From contig DYEX01000061.1 in the NCBI GenBank assembly GCA_020725525.1, forward strand, positions 48,659-112,658: 64,000 nt of DNA, in the 5' to 3' direction. Numbering within the stretch: position 1 is the first letter of the stretch; the number at the start of each line of letters is the position of its first letter. Shown here one piece after another: positions 36,816 through 48,869 of the stretch. Under the pieces are notes generated by a model, which saw only the letters and a program-made list of their open reading frames with translations, ran no database searches and was not told the origin of the DNA. The position numbers and the translations under genes are program-made. Source of the DNA: Desulfovirgula sp. (lineage in GTDB: Bacteria > Bacillota > Desulfotomaculia > Desulfotomaculales > Desulfovirgulaceae).

Positions 36816-39020
36816 ATGGACCTGTTGAAAAACCTGAATGAAGCCCAAAAAGAAGCAGTGCAGCACAAAGACGGGCCCCTTTTAGTGCTGGCGGGCGCGG
36901 GCAGCGGTAAAACCCGGGTACTGACCACCCGTATCGCCTATCTCCTGCAGCAGGGGGTGGACCCGCACCATATCCTGGCCATCACCTTTACCAACAAGGC
37001 GGCCCGGGAAATGAAGGAGCGGGTCCAGGCCATGGTTCCCCATGTAGCGCGGGACCTGTGGGTTTCCACCTTCCATTCGGCCTGCCTGCGCATCCTGCGC
37101 AAGCAAGCCCGTTTTCTGGGCTACTCCGAGAATTTTGTGATTTACGATGAGCATGACCAGCAAACGGTTCTGAAAGATTGCCTGAAAGAATTAAACCTGG
37201 ATGAGAAAAAGTTTCCGCCCCGCGCCGTGGCCGCGGTCATTTCCGGAGCGAAAAATAAACTGTTAGGACCCGGTGCTTACCAGGACGAGGCCTTTGATTT
37301 CTATTCCCGTCATGTGGCCCGTATTTACGCCCTGTACCAGGACAGGCTATTCCACAACAACGCCCTGGATTTTGACGACCTGATCATGCTCACGGTGCGC
37401 CTGTTTCGGGAAAACCCCGCGGTCTTAAGCTATTACCAGAACCGTTTTCGTTACATCCTGGTGGACGAATACCAGGACACCAACCACGCCCAGTACGTGC
37501 TGGTGAACCTCCTGGCCCGGGAACACCGCAACCTCTGCGTGGTGGGTGACCCGGACCAGGGTATTTACAGCTGGCGTGGGGCGAATATCCAGAACATCCT
37601 CGATTTCGAAAAAGACTATCCCGATGCCCGGGTGGTGAAACTGGAGCAAAACTACCGCTCCACCCAGACCATTCTGGACGCCGCCAATCACGTCATCCGG
37701 CGCAACCGGGGGCGCAGGGAAAAACGCCTCTGGACCGCTGCCGGTGCGGGGAACCCGGTGGTGGTTTACCTGGCCCACGACGAGCGGGCCGAGGCCAATT
37801 TCGTGGCCGATCGCATTACCCGGCTCCGCCGCCTGGGAGTGCCCTACCGGGATATGGCGGTGCTTTACCGCGCCCACGCCATGTCCCGGGTGCTGGAAGA
37901 AATCCTGCTGCACCGGGGTATTCCCTACACCATTGTGGGCGGCCTGCGCTTCTACGACCGTAAGGAAATCAAGGACCTGCTGGCCTACCTTCGGCTGGTG
38001 GTAAACCCGTCAGACACGGTAAGTTTAAGGCGCATTATTAACGTACCACGGCGGGGCATCGGGGAGGCTTCCTTTAATAAGCTGCTTGCCTTCAGTGCGG
38101 CCAGAGAAATTCCGGTACTGGAAGCCCTGGCCCGGGTGGAGGAGATACCCGGCCTGACCAAAAGCGTACGGGCGGCCTGCATGGAACTGGTCCGCCTCTT
38201 TGGCTGGCTTTATGAACACCAGGACGAGTTAACCGTAACCGGTCTGGCCTGGGAAGTGCTCCAGCGCTCTGGATACTGGCAGGAGCTCCTGGCCGAAAAT
38301 ACGGTGGAATCCCGCACCCGGCAGGAAAACCTGAAGGAATTCCTCTCGGTGACCCAGGACTTCGACCGTCAGGCCGGGGAACGAACCTTGAGCGCCTTCC
38401 TGGCCGAGCTTTCCCTGGTGAGCGACATAGACCGCTACGACGAGGAAGCGGATCAGGTGGTGCTGATGACCCTGCACAGCGCCAAGGGGCTGGAGTTCCC
38501 GGTGGTCTTCCTGGTGGGGATGGAGGAGGGGGTTTTCCCGCACTCCCGTTCCCTGGTGGAACCGGCGGAACTGGAGGAGGAAAGGCGCCTCTGCTACGTA
38601 GGCATCACCCGGGCCAGGGAACGGCTTTATTTAACCCACTGCTGGCAGCGCACCCTGTACGGGGCCACCCGGCACAACGACCCGTCCCGTTTTCTGGAAG
38701 AAATACCGCCCCACCTGGTCACAGCCGATGACCCCCTCGATAGCGGGAACGGGGAAAGGCGGCCAAAACCCGCCTCCGGAGGTACCGGACTGCTCCGGGG
38801 AGCGGGCAAAGACAAGGAACCCGGTATGCTCCCGCCCGTCCGGGAGCAGGCTCCAGTGTACACCTTCAGCCCCGGTGACCGGGTCAGGCACCGCAAATGG
38901 GGGCAGGGTACGGTGGTCAACGTAAAGGGATACGGGGAAAACGCCGAATTACAGGTGGAGTTTCCCAACCTGGGCACTAAAATCCTCCTGGCCCGCTACG
39001 CCCCCCTGGAACGGGTCTAA
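36816..39020 (+). CDS. pcrA: DNA helicase PcrA (UvrD/Rep family)
   Basis: A superfamily 1A 3'-to-5' DNA helicase for repair and plasmid or replication-fork work. In the 734-aa protein the Walker A loop is LAGAGSGKTRVLTTRIAYLL, near residues 27-46. The Walker B DEXQD box is VDEYQDTNHAQ, and later helicase motifs include VGDPDQGIYSWRGAN, LEQNYRST, TLHSAKGLEFPVVFL and VGITRARERLYL. The C-terminal GDRVRHRKWGQGTVVNVKG is the RNA-polymerase-binding Tudor-like domain typical of PcrA. ATG 36816 is chosen; ATG 36798 would add six residues. The run pcrA-amj-ligA-gatCAB is on one strand. Confidence 0.95.
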   Translation: MDLLKNLNEAQKEAVQHKDGPLLVLAGAGSGKTRVLTTRIAYLLQQGVDPHHILAITFTNKAAREMKERVQAMVPHVARDLWVSTFHSACLRILRKQARFLGYSENFVIYDEHDQQTVLKDCLKELNLDEKKFPPRAVAAVISGAKNKLLGPGAYQDEAFDFYSRHVARIYALYQDRLFHNNALDFDDLIMLTVRLFRENPAVLSYYQNRFRYILVDEYQDTNHAQYVLVNLLAREHRNLCVVGDPDQGIYSWRGANIQNILDFEKDYPDARVVKLEQNYRSTQTILDAANHVIRRNRGRREKRLWTAAGAGNPVVVYLAHDERAEANFVADRITRLRRLGVPYRDMAVLYRAHAMSRVLEEILLHRGIPYTIVGGLRFYDRKEIKDLLAYLRLVVNPSDTVSLRRIINVPRRGIGEASFNKLLAFSAAREIPVLEALARVEEIPGLTKSVRAACMELVRLFGWLYEHQDELTVTGLAWEVLQRSGYWQELLAENTVESRTRQENLKEFLSVTQDFDRQAGERTLSAFLAELSLVSDIDRYDEEADQVVLMTLHSAKGLEFPVVFLVGMEEGVFPHSRSLVEPAELEEERRLCYVGITRARERLYLTHCWQRTLYGATRHNDPSRFLEEIPPHLVTADDPLDSGNGERRPKPASGGTGLLRGAGKDKEPGMLPPVREQAPVYTFSPGDRVRHRKWGQGTVVNVKGYGENAELQVEFPNLGTKILLARYAPLERV

Positions 39021-39105
39021 GTCTGATCCATAATTTTCCTGGCAATAATAAAGACAAGGGAAACCAGCGCCGGTTAGATTTGCATCGTGTCCTGCGGAGG
39101 CCAAC

Positions 39106-41996
<2,891 letters not shown>

Positions 41997-41999
41997 AAG

Positions 42000-42028
42000 T
42001 TGCAACCTCCCCCATGGAGCGCTATAAT
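42000..42028 (+). promoter_or_regulatory. Promoter of gatCAB
   Basis: TTGCAA (42000-42005) and a perfect TATAAT (42023-42028) stand 17 bp apart, right after the ligA stop and 40 bp before gatC. Confidence 0.7.
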
Positions 42029-42067
42029 ATTGTCATTTAAAGTCTTGAAAGTAAGGAAGGTGCTGGT

Positions 42068-42349
42068 ATGATAACCATCAAGGACGTGGAGCATGTGGCC
42101 CTTCTGGCCCGCCTGGAATTGAGCGACGAAGAAAAGCAAATGTACACCAAACAGTTGAACGCCATCCTGGAATACGCCCAGATGCTTAACGAACTGAATA
42201 CCGACGACATACCGCCCACCGCCCACGTGCTGCCCCTGAAAAACGTCTGGCGGGAAGATGAAGTGGGTGAACACCTGCCGCCCGAAGAGGTACTGGCCAA
42301 CGCCCCGGAAAGGGAAGGCCAATTCTTCAAAGTGCCGCGGATAGTTTAA
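42068..42349 (+). CDS. gatC: Asp/Glu-tRNA amidotransferase subunit C
   Basis: The small clamp subunit (93 aa) that holds GatA and GatB together in the complex that converts Glu-tRNA(Gln) or Asp-tRNA(Asn) to the amide form. The sequence has the usual [34 protein letters not shown] and [14 protein letters not shown] ribosome site (AAGGAAGGTGCTGGT) precedes ATG 42068. It heads the operon under the promoter at 42000 and is 11 bp before gatA. Confidence 0.95.
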   Translation: MITIKDVEHVALLARLELSDEEKQMYTKQLNAILEYAQMLNELNTDDIPPTAHVLPLKNVWREDEVGEHLPPEEVLANAPEREGQFFKVPRIV

Positions 42350-42360
42350 GGAGGGGAATT

Positions 42361-43821
42361 TTGTTGGAACTGTACTACCTCACCGCCCACGAACTGCACG
42401 ATTTGCTCGTCAAAAAGGAAATCAGCGCCGAAGAAATTTGCCGCGCCGTCTTTGACCGCATTGATGCCGTAGAGGACAAAATCAAAGCCTATGTCACCCT
42501 GACCAGGGACAGGGCCTTTGCCCGGGCACGGGAGATCGACCGTAAAATTGCCGCCGGGGAAGAAGTCCCGCCCCTGGCCGGCATCCCGGTGGCCATCAAG
42601 GACAACATGTGCACCCGCGGTGTACGCACCACCTGCTCCTCGAAAATTCTCTACAACTTTGTGCCCCCCTACAACGCCACGGTGGTGGAAAAGCTGGAGG
42701 CCGCCGGCACGGTAATGGTGGGCAAGACAAACATGGACGAGTTTGCCATGGGTTCTTCCACGGAAAACTCGGGCTTTTTTGTGACCGCCAACCCCTGGGA
42801 TCTGGAGAGGGTACCCGGCGGGTCAAGCGGCGGCTCCGCCGCGGCGGTGGCGGCAGGGGAAGCCATTACCGCCCTGGGTTCCGATACGGGTGGCTCCATC
42901 CGCCAGCCGGCGGCATTTTGCGGGGTGGTGGGATTAAAACCCACCTACGGGGCCGTTTCCCGCTACGGGCTGGTGGCCTTTGCCTCTTCCCTGGATCAAA
43001 TCGGGCCCTTTACCCGGGATGTTACCGACTGTGCCCTCATGTTAAACGCCATCTGCGGGCACGATCCCCTGGATTCCACCTCGGCACCCCGGGACATCCC
43101 CGACTTCACATCCTGCTTGAGGGATGATGTGAAGGGCCTGAAGATCGGCGTACCCAGGGAATACATGGGGGAGGGGATTGACCCCGCCGTAAAAGAAATC
43201 ATTGGACAGGCCATCGAGCTGCTGGCCTCCCTGGGGGCGGAAATCGAGGAGACCACTCTGCCCCACAGCCGTTACGCCCTGCCCACTTATTATTTAATTG
43301 CCCCGGCAGAAGCCAGCTCCAACCTGGCCCGCTATGACGGCGTCCGTTACGGCTACCGGGCGGAGGATGCCCGGGATGTGGTGGACATGTTCATGAAGAC
43401 ACGCAGCCAGGGCTTCGGCCCGGAAGTAAAACGGCGCATTATGCTGGGTACGTACGCCCTGTCCGCGGGCTACTACGACGCCTATTATTTAAAGGCCTTG
43501 AAAGTACGCACCTTAATCAAGCAGGATTTTGACCGGGCCTTCGAAAAATTTGATGTGCTCCTGGCTCCTACCGCCCCGTCCCCGGCCTTCAAGCGGGGAG
43601 AGAAGACCGGCGACCCCCTTCAGATGTACATGTCCGACATCTGCACCCTGGCGGTAAACCTGGCCGGCATACCCGGAATATCCATCCCGGCGGGGTTTGT
43701 GGACGGCTTACCCGTAGGCTTGCAGTTAATTGGCAGGCCCTTTGGCGAGGGCACCCTCCTGCGGGTGGCCTACACCTTTGAGCAACACACGGATTATCAC
43801 CGGCGCCGGCCGTCTTTATAG
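42361..43821 (+). CDS. gatA: Asp/Glu-tRNA amidotransferase subunit A
   Basis: The glutaminase/amidase subunit, which frees ammonia from glutamine for the tRNA-bound acid. The 486-aa amidase-signature protein has the catalytic lysine in [13 protein letters not shown] and the serines of the Ser-cisSer-Lys triad in [16 protein letters not shown] and [13 protein letters not shown]. The length and end ([14 protein letters not shown]) are normal. The start is one of two adjacent TTG codons (42361 or 42364) after AAGGAGGGGAA. The operon order is C-A-B. Confidence 0.96.
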   Translation: MLELYYLTAHELHDLLVKKEISAEEICRAVFDRIDAVEDKIKAYVTLTRDRAFARAREIDRKIAAGEEVPPLAGIPVAIKDNMCTRGVRTTCSSKILYNFVPPYNATVVEKLEAAGTVMVGKTNMDEFAMGSSTENSGFFVTANPWDLERVPGGSSGGSAAAVAAGEAITALGSDTGGSIRQPAAFCGVVGLKPTYGAVSRYGLVAFASSLDQIGPFTRDVTDCALMLNAICGHDPLDSTSAPRDIPDFTSCLRDDVKGLKIGVPREYMGEGIDPAVKEIIGQAIELLASLGAEIEETTLPHSRYALPTYYLIAPAEASSNLARYDGVRYGYRAEDARDVVDMFMKTRSQGFGPEVKRRIMLGTYALSAGYYDAYYLKALKVRTLIKQDFDRAFEKFDVLLAPTAPSPAFKRGEKTGDPLQMYMSDICTLAVNLAGIPGISIPAGFVDGLPVGLQLIGRPFGEGTLLRVAYTFEQHTDYHRRRPSL

Positions 43822-43836
43822 GGAGGGAAGCAAGCT

Positions 43837-45282
43837 TTGACTGATTACGAAACCATCATCGGCCTGGAAGTGCATGTGGAATTAAAAACTAAAAGCAAGA
43901 TCTTTTGCCCGTCCACCACGGAATTCGGGGGGGACCCCAATACCCATGTTTGCCCCGTTTGCCTGGGGCTGCCGGGAGTGCTGCCGGTTTTAAATAAAAA
44001 GGTGCTGGAATACGCCATCCGGGCGGCTCTGGCCCTGAACTGCGAAATTGCTGAATACTCCAAGTTCGACCGCAAAAACTACTATTACCCGGACCTGCCC
44101 AAGAATTACCAGATATCCCAGTATGACCTGCCGCTGGCCAGAAACGGCTACCTGAACATTGAAGTGAACGGGCAAACCAAGCGCATCGGGATCACCCGCA
44201 TACACATGGAGGAGGATGCGGGCAAGCTGATCCACCAGGGCACCATTGCCACCTCCCCCTATTCCCTGGTAGACTACAACCGCACCGGGGTACCGCTCAT
44301 TGAAATTGTCTCCGAGCCGGATATGCGTTCCCCCGAGGAGGCCCGGGCTTACCTGGAAAAATTGAAGGCCATCATCCAGTACACCGGAGTTTCCGACTGC
44401 AAAATGGAGGAAGGATCTTTACGCTGCGATGCCAACGTTTCCGTACGCCCCAGGGGGAGCCGGGAATTCGGCACGAAAACGGAAATTAAAAACATGAACT
44501 CCTTTAAAGCGCTGCAGCGGGCCCTGGCCTACGAAGTAGAACGGCAAATTGCCGTGCTCCAGGAAGGCGGCCGCATCGTCCAGGAGACCCGCACCTGGGA
44601 TGAAAACAAAGGGATAACCCTGCCCATGCGCAGCAAGGAGGAAGCCCACGATTACCGCTACTTCCCCGAGCCGGACCTGGTACCCCTGGTGATTGACCGG
44701 CAGTGGGTGGAGGAAATCCGGGCCACACTCCCAGAGCTTCCTGACGAACGGCGCAACCGCTACATCAAGCACTACGATCTCCCGGCTTACGACGCCACCG
44801 TGCTCACTGCCACCAAGGAAATGGCCGATTACTTTGAGGAGTGTGTAGCCCTTTATCCCAACGCCAAGGCGGTCAGCAACTGGATGATGGGGGACCTCTC
44901 GCGCCTGTTGAATGCCCATAACATGGACATTACCCGGTGCAAGGTATCGCCCCGGCAGCTGACCGACATGCTCAAGCTGATGGACAGGGGCACCATCAGC
45001 GGAAAGATTGCCAAAACGGTCTTCGAAGAGATGTTTGCCACCGGCAAGGATCCGGAACAGATTGTGCAGGAAAAGGGGCTCGTACAGATTACCGATGAGG
45101 GGGCCATTGCCGCCGTAGTGGAGGAAGTGCTGGCCGGCAACGCCAAGGTGGTGGAGGACTATCTGAAAGGAAAGGACAGGGCCTTCGGCTTCCTGGTGGG
45201 CCAGGTAATGAAGGCCACCCGGGGCAAAGCCAACCCGGAGCTGGTCAACCGCCTGCTCAAGGAAAAGCTCCATTCCAGCTAA
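43837..45282 (+). CDS. gatB: Asp/Glu-tRNA amidotransferase subunit B
   Basis: The kinase-like subunit that phosphorylates the side chain of mischarged tRNA and takes ammonia from GatA. The 481-aa protein opens with [19 protein letters not shown] and has the signature [20 protein letters not shown]. The tRNA-binding YqeY/GatB tail is at about 330-480. TTG 43837 follows GGGAGGG. The presence of gatCAB suggests that the organism lacks GlnRS or AsnRS, as is usual in Firmicutes. The gene ends 135 bp before the IscB element. Confidence 0.96.
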   Translation: MTDYETIIGLEVHVELKTKSKIFCPSTTEFGGDPNTHVCPVCLGLPGVLPVLNKKVLEYAIRAALALNCEIAEYSKFDRKNYYYPDLPKNYQISQYDLPLARNGYLNIEVNGQTKRIGITRIHMEEDAGKLIHQGTIATSPYSLVDYNRTGVPLIEIVSEPDMRSPEEARAYLEKLKAIIQYTGVSDCKMEEGSLRCDANVSVRPRGSREFGTKTEIKNMNSFKALQRALAYEVERQIAVLQEGGRIVQETRTWDENKGITLPMRSKEEAHDYRYFPEPDLVPLVIDRQWVEEIRATLPELPDERRNRYIKHYDLPAYDATVLTATKEMADYFEECVALYPNAKAVSNWMMGDLSRLLNAHNMDITRCKVSPRQLTDMLKLMDRGTISGKIAKTVFEEMFATGKDPEQIVQEKGLVQITDEGAIAAVVEEVLAGNAKVVEDYLKGKDRAFGFLVGQVMKATRGKANPELVNRLLKEKLHSS

Positions 45283-45401
45283 TAAAATCGGGCAATCGAG
45301 TAGGAGGGGGCGGCCAGCTCCCTCCTCTCAAACCTCCGCCATCTACACAGATAGCTCTTGCAGGAGTAAAATCCGGCGATTCCAGGATCCCGGCAGACAG
45401 G

Positions 45402-45690
45402 TTATTCCGGGTCAAAAGTCAACTACCCCCTACTGAAGTAGGGGACATGCGGCAAAGAACCGTATGAGCCGGTGTTGCCTTCGGGTGACAATCCGGCGGT
45501 GTTGACACGCTCCCGATGAAGCCTGAGAGGTGCGGATGACCTACAAGGGTGGTGTTAGTCCCAGCCGGTTCGCGGTCTCCGCGCTCGTGCTTCCGAACGC
45601 AGTTAATATACAGCTGGACGCCGACCGTTTTCAGGTGGAGGTGCACGGGGCAGGCGGGGTAACTCGCCGGCAACCTGCCGTGAGGCAGAG
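45402..45690 (+). ncRNA. Omega RNA (HEARO-type) guide RNA of IscB
   Basis: The 300 bp before iscB fold like a HEARO/omega RNA. GTCAAC (45418-45423) can pair with GTTGAC (45501-45506), closing a domain that holds the hairpin CCCCTAC-TGAA-GTAGGGG (45427-45444). The conserved-looking core CCCGATGAAGCCTGAGAGG follows at about 45511. In characterised omega RNAs, the guide is the roughly 16 nt just 5' of the scaffold, here about 45402-45417 and lying outside the element. The 3' limit is set by the iscB ribosome site at about 45700. I see no separate promoter, and the transcript's true ends are unknown. Confidence 0.8.
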
Positions 45691-47329
45691 TAATCCTCAT
45701 GATGGGGAGGCTTTATGCCATGATGGTTCTGGTTCAAAACAAGGACGGTACACCATTATCGCCCTGCCATCCGGCCCGGACCAGGATACTGCTCAAGAAA
45801 GGCAGGGCGAAGGTAGTTGCCACGTATCCCTTCACAATCAAATTAACGTACCAGGTGAAAAATCCCGTTTTTCTTCCCACCAGGGTTATACTGGACGATG
45901 GGAAGACCTGCGGCCTGGGTGTGGTGCAGGAAAACAGAACTCACAACCTGGTTCTCTGCAAGGCCGAGATGAAGACCCGCGGGGAAGAGATCAGCGACAA
46001 TTTGAAGAACCGCAGGGCCTGCCGTGGGCAGAGGCGCAACCGCCGCAATAAAAAGCGCGGCCGCGAGGGTGAAATCAAGATCCGGCACCGCAAGAGGAAA
46101 CAGGAGTACCCGGTCAGCATCAGGGCCGACGTGGAAGCTAAAATCAACGCAGTAAAGCGTCTGATGAAGATGTACCCGGTAACCGAAATCGTTCTGGAGC
46201 CGATCAAACTGGACATCGTGAGGAAGATTAACCCAACTGTCAGGGGTAAGGATTATCAGCGAGGCCTGTCCTACGGTATCGAAGCGGGTTCCCGAGACCA
46301 GAAGCGTCGCCTGGCAATACTCAAGAAGGACGGATACCGGTGTCTTTACTGCGGTGCTCTTGTCACGGAAGGGAGCGCCCACATTCACCACTTTGTACAG
46401 CGCAAGCACGGCGGCAGCAAGCGGTACGACATCCAGGGAACGTTATGCGAGAAATGCCACACTTCGGTAGCTACCGGCGAGCTGGCTTTAGCCTTCGATT
46501 TGGAGAAGTACCCAAGTGTAAGGGCCGCGGGCAGAGTCATGCACGGGCGGTACCTTCTGGAGAGGGAACTCAAGAAGTTGGGCGTCCCGGTGACTATCAG
46601 ATACGGTTACGAGACGAAGGAACTCCGGGAAAGGTTCGGCCTTCCTAAATCCCACGGAGATGACGCTGTGGTATTAGGGTGTAACCCGGAGAAGAAGTTA
46701 GTTGACCATTCGACTGTCTATAAGATTAAGCTTCACGCCCGGCACGGTGGGAGGAAACTTTTCGACACCAACCCTGGCGTGGCGGCTTACAGGGGTCAGG
46801 CTGATCGACAGCCGCACGTGGACCGGTCACGCATGGCAGTAGACGATCACGATCACGGAACCAACAGGAAGAACCGCAGTTACCGGCGGCACGTGCGGAA
46901 CAAATATTACAGGAAGCTGAAAGCGGAGGGCAAATTCAACTACGAATTGCTTCCCGGCAAAAAACGCCTCAACGAAATTTTCACTGTGAACCGGGCCATT
47001 CTTCTGACCGAATCCGGTCCTATTCTGGTAAAGAACCAGCGCATCAGGGAATGGAGATACCCATATCCCTGGCCGGAGCGGAGCAGGGTAATTGAACGCT
47101 ACGACCTGGTAAAAACGCAAAAAGGCGACATAGGAATCGTCACCTCGCTCATGAGCGACTGCACGGTGAGGGTCGATTTTGTCAAGAAGCGGGAAGGTTA
47201 CAAGACGAACTTCAGTTTTTATAAACCCGAAACGCTGACAATTATTCAGAAAGGGAGCAGTCAGACGTGGGTAATACAATAATTTCCGCCTTTCATCCCC
47301 CGATTGAAATCAGGGGAATTCCCGGCGGA
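45418..47329 (+). mobile_element. IscB/OMEGA insertion with IS200/IS605-like terminal hairpins
   Basis: The unit runs from the GTCAAC of the omega RNA to a right-end hairpin, TCCCC-c-GAT-TGAA-ATC-a-GGGGA (47296-47317). Both end hairpins have a TGAA loop and C4/G4 stems, as expected for IS200/IS605-like ends. No transposase (TnpA Y1) gene is inside, so it would move only in trans. The right end abuts a response regulator remnant. Joining the two flanks (45417 to 47330) would complete that gene with a stop codon, which supports these limits. The exact right boundary is uncertain by a few bases. Confidence 0.7.
45720..47282 (+). CDS. iscB: IscB-family RNA-guided endonuclease
   Basis: A 520-aa relative of the Cas9 ancestor. 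The N-terminal PLMP-like domain is at residues about 12-45 (PLSPCHPARTRILLKKGRAKV). RuvC-I is at about 55-70 with Asp59/60 in VILDDGKTCGLGVV. An arginine-rich bridge helix lies at about 96-128. RuvC-II is VTEIVLEP with Glu160. The HNH nuclease is at 206-253 (YRCLYCG, HIHH, CEKCH). RuvC-III is KSHGDDAVVLG with His312 and Asp315. About 190 further residues form the C-terminal target-interaction region. All nuclease residues look intact. ATG 45720 follows GGGGAGG by 9 nt. It needs the omega RNA encoded upstream to cut DNA. Confidence 0.92.
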   Translation: MMVLVQNKDGTPLSPCHPARTRILLKKGRAKVVATYPFTIKLTYQVKNPVFLPTRVILDDGKTCGLGVVQENRTHNLVLCKAEMKTRGEEISDNLKNRRACRGQRRNRRNKKRGREGEIKIRHRKRKQEYPVSIRADVEAKINAVKRLMKMYPVTEIVLEPIKLDIVRKINPTVRGKDYQRGLSYGIEAGSRDQKRRLAILKKDGYRCLYCGALVTEGSAHIHHFVQRKHGGSKRYDIQGTLCEKCHTSVATGELALAFDLEKYPSVRAAGRVMHGRYLLERELKKLGVPVTIRYGYETKELRERFGLPKSHGDDAVVLGCNPEKKLVDHSTVYKIKLHARHGGRKLFDTNPGVAAYRGQADRQPHVDRSRMAVDDHDHGTNRKNRSYRRHVRNKYYRKLKAEGKFNYELLPGKKRLNEIFTVNRAILLTESGPILVKNQRIREWRYPYPWPERSRVIERYDLVKTQKGDIGIVTSLMSDCTVRVDFVKKREGYKTNFSFYKPETLTIIQKGSSQTWVIQ

Positions 47330-47518
47330 GATCTTAAAAATGTAACCTGTACCCCGTACAGTTTTAATCAGACGGGGCTTACCCGGTTCATCTGCCAGTC
47401 GTGCTCTCAACCTGCTGACGTAGATATCCACCGTTTTGCGCCCACCGAAAAAATTTTGACCACATAAGTGATCCAGTATGTACCTGGATGCTATACACTG
47501 CCTATAGCTGATGCTATT
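47330..47518 (-). pseudogene. C-terminal fragment of an OmpR/PhoB-type response regulator
   Basis: Reading the minus strand gives SRYILDHLCGQNFFGGRKTV, DIYVSRLRARLADEPGKPRL and IKTVRGTGYIFKI: the recognition helix and C-terminal hairpin of a winged-helix response regulator DNA-binding domain. A stop lies just upstream in frame (47519-47521), and no receiver domain is found, so the gene is decayed. Its 3' end runs straight into the right end of the IscB element without its own stop. Fusing 47330 to 45417 would give KIF-stop, a sensible end for the protein. No histidine kinase is seen nearby. Confidence 0.8.
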
Positions 47519-47557
47519 CTATTGCAACTGCGGTAGACTTTTTGTTGCTTTAAAGGA

Positions 47558-47609
47558 TTAAATTAGCAGAATAAAAGGAATATATATTCCTCTTATTCTG
47601 CTAATTTAA
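47558..47609. repeat. Long AT-rich palindrome
   Basis: TTAAATTAGCAGAATAA (47558-47574) is perfectly matched by the inverse arm at 47593-47609. The 18 bases between can extend the stem (AGGAATA with TATTCCT) with one bulge. It could be a strong two-way terminator, a protein-binding site or a scar of a mobile element. Confidence 0.85.
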
Positions 47610-47689
47610 CTTAGCTTGACGTGATGGATATTAAGATTAAAGGGAAATGTTGTTCTAAATAAATCGTCGAATAATAGGAGGGAAATTAC

Positions 47690-48157
47690 TTGGGGTATGA
47701 ACTAGAAGAGTTACAAAAGATTATTTTTCAGCAGCAGAAAAAGATCGACGAAATGCAAAATAAAATAAACGAGCTCTCAGATTATATTTTACGCCTATCT
47801 GTATGCAAAGTCACAAATCCCAAATACCCATATTATGATTTTATTGTGTCTTATCAAATATCCCCCGAAAAGCAAGATAAAATTGGTTTACTTTTCATAT
47901 TACTATCAGATAAATTTAATGGTAAAAAAATACAAGAGCGCTTTAGAAAGATTAAAGATTATCCTACAGATTTTTTGTTTTCCAACGAACCTCTCAAATA
48001 CAAAGATGTAAATGGGGCTCTTGCCAAAATTCTGGGTGCTATGAGCGATGAAGTGCCACTTATGTTGATCAAAAGTTTAAGAGATCAAGGTTTCCATGTG
48101 GCACTGTGCGACTATTTATTATCCCAATGTACTGCGAACAATCAGCAGGATGAATGA
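47690..48157 (+). CDS. Hypothetical AT-rich orphan protein
   Basis: A 155-aa protein I do not recognise. Residues 1-40 form a coiled coil (LEELQKIIFQQQKKIDEMQN, then KINELSDYIL). The rest mixes helices and strands (YYDFIVSYQISPEKQDKIGL, LGAMSDEVPLMLIKSLRDQG) and has no membrane segment or signal peptide. A strong ribosome site, ATAGGAGGGA, precedes TTG 47690. Base use is unlike its neighbours: A/T-ending and AT-rich codons (AAA, AAT, ATT, TTA) dominate, against a GC-rich genome, so it is probably a recent arrival. It sits between an AT palindrome and a structured, gene-free stretch. A role in defence or mobility is only a guess from place. Confidence 0.65.
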   Translation: MGYELEELQKIIFQQQKKIDEMQNKINELSDYILRLSVCKVTNPKYPYYDFIVSYQISPEKQDKIGLLFILLSDKFNGKKIQERFRKIKDYPTDFLFSNEPLKYKDVNGALAKILGAMSDEVPLMLIKSLRDQGFHVALCDYLLSQCTANNQQDE

Positions 48158-48713
48158 TAGATGTTGTCGTATAACTCTGGACGGCGGTCATCCCCCGTCG
48201 CTACGTGCTACGGGCCGGACGCAAAAGAAGTTTCCGGAAAATACACACGTACTGCTCTGCAGCGGCAACTGAACCAGTTAGATTTTTTTGAAGTCTACCG
48301 ATGCCGCTGCCATACTTGCCCCGGAGCGAACCTGACAGCGCTGCATATGCGTCGAAAGTCTTTTTTCCTCATGGGGTAGTTACAGCACATAAGTAGCTTA
48401 ATCATTCTATCAATACTGTTACCAGCGTGATTCGTGCTGCCGGTTCGCTAACCTCTGCCCAGCACTCACCGGACGCAACTTACTTGACAGGTAGTTAAAG
48501 CTCAGATCCAAGTTAACGGCCTATGAAGGTTATAGGCTCTTGTGAGTGCTGGGCGTGTTTCATATCCGGTCCTCCGAAATGTCGCTCCTTACGGAACGAC
48601 CGCCACCCGTTTCGTTTCTGATTTTGCAACAGTGCCTAAAGATTATTTAATAATGGAATGAAGGATAATCATGAACATTATTTTAAAAATTATAGAAATC
48701 GGCCGATTTGCAA
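48158..48713. other. Gene-free stretch with nested inverted repeats
   Basis: No gene can be supported here; a 72-codon frame at 48161-48379 shows no family features. CCCAGCACTCAC (about 48459-48470) pairs with GTGAGTGCTGGG (about 48541-48552). Inside that loop, GCCTAT-gaaggtt-ATAGGC forms a second hairpin. A further imperfect hairpin lies around GTCGCTCCTTACGGAACGAC, near 48580. The set resembles a structured RNA or the end of a lost insertion element. Confidence 0.45.
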
Positions 48714-48716
48714 TAA

Positions 48717-48845
48717 AAAGTCCAGGAGATAACCAGCCTGGAAGAACTGGATTATGTCCTGGAGGAGCTTTTTGCCGCCACTACGTTAGAAGAGGCCCGA
48801 ACTATCATCAACGACGGTGCTGGAAAATTCCTTTCTGATGGCAAG
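48717..48845 (+). pseudogene. Possible tail of an Rpn/PD-(D/E)XK transposase-like gene
   Basis: After an in-frame stop at 48714-48716, a start-less frame reads VQEITSLEELDYVLEELFAA, then TTLEEARTIINDG. This is like the C-terminal helix pair (DUF4351-like) of Rpn-family nuclease proteins. The match is short and from memory, so it is tentative. Confidence 0.3.
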
Positions 48846-48866
48846 GGGCGGGTGAAAACCCGCCCC
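48845..48866 (-). terminator. Hairpin after the MFS gene
   Basis: GGGGCGGGT (48845-48853) and ACCCGCCCC (48858-48866) form a perfect stem closed by a GAAA tetraloop, 4 bp past the stop of the minus-strand transporter. The T-run is poor on that strand. Confidence 0.6.
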
Positions 48867-48869
48867 AAT

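Noticed and set aside
47267..47467. 66-codon plus-strand frame after iscB
   Set aside because: It crosses the element's right end and is antisense to the response regulator remnant.
48161..48379. 72-codon plus-strand frame after the AT-rich orphan gene
   Set aside because: No Shine-Dalgarno site and no recognisable motif; the cysteines (RCRCHTC) do not form a known zinc finger.
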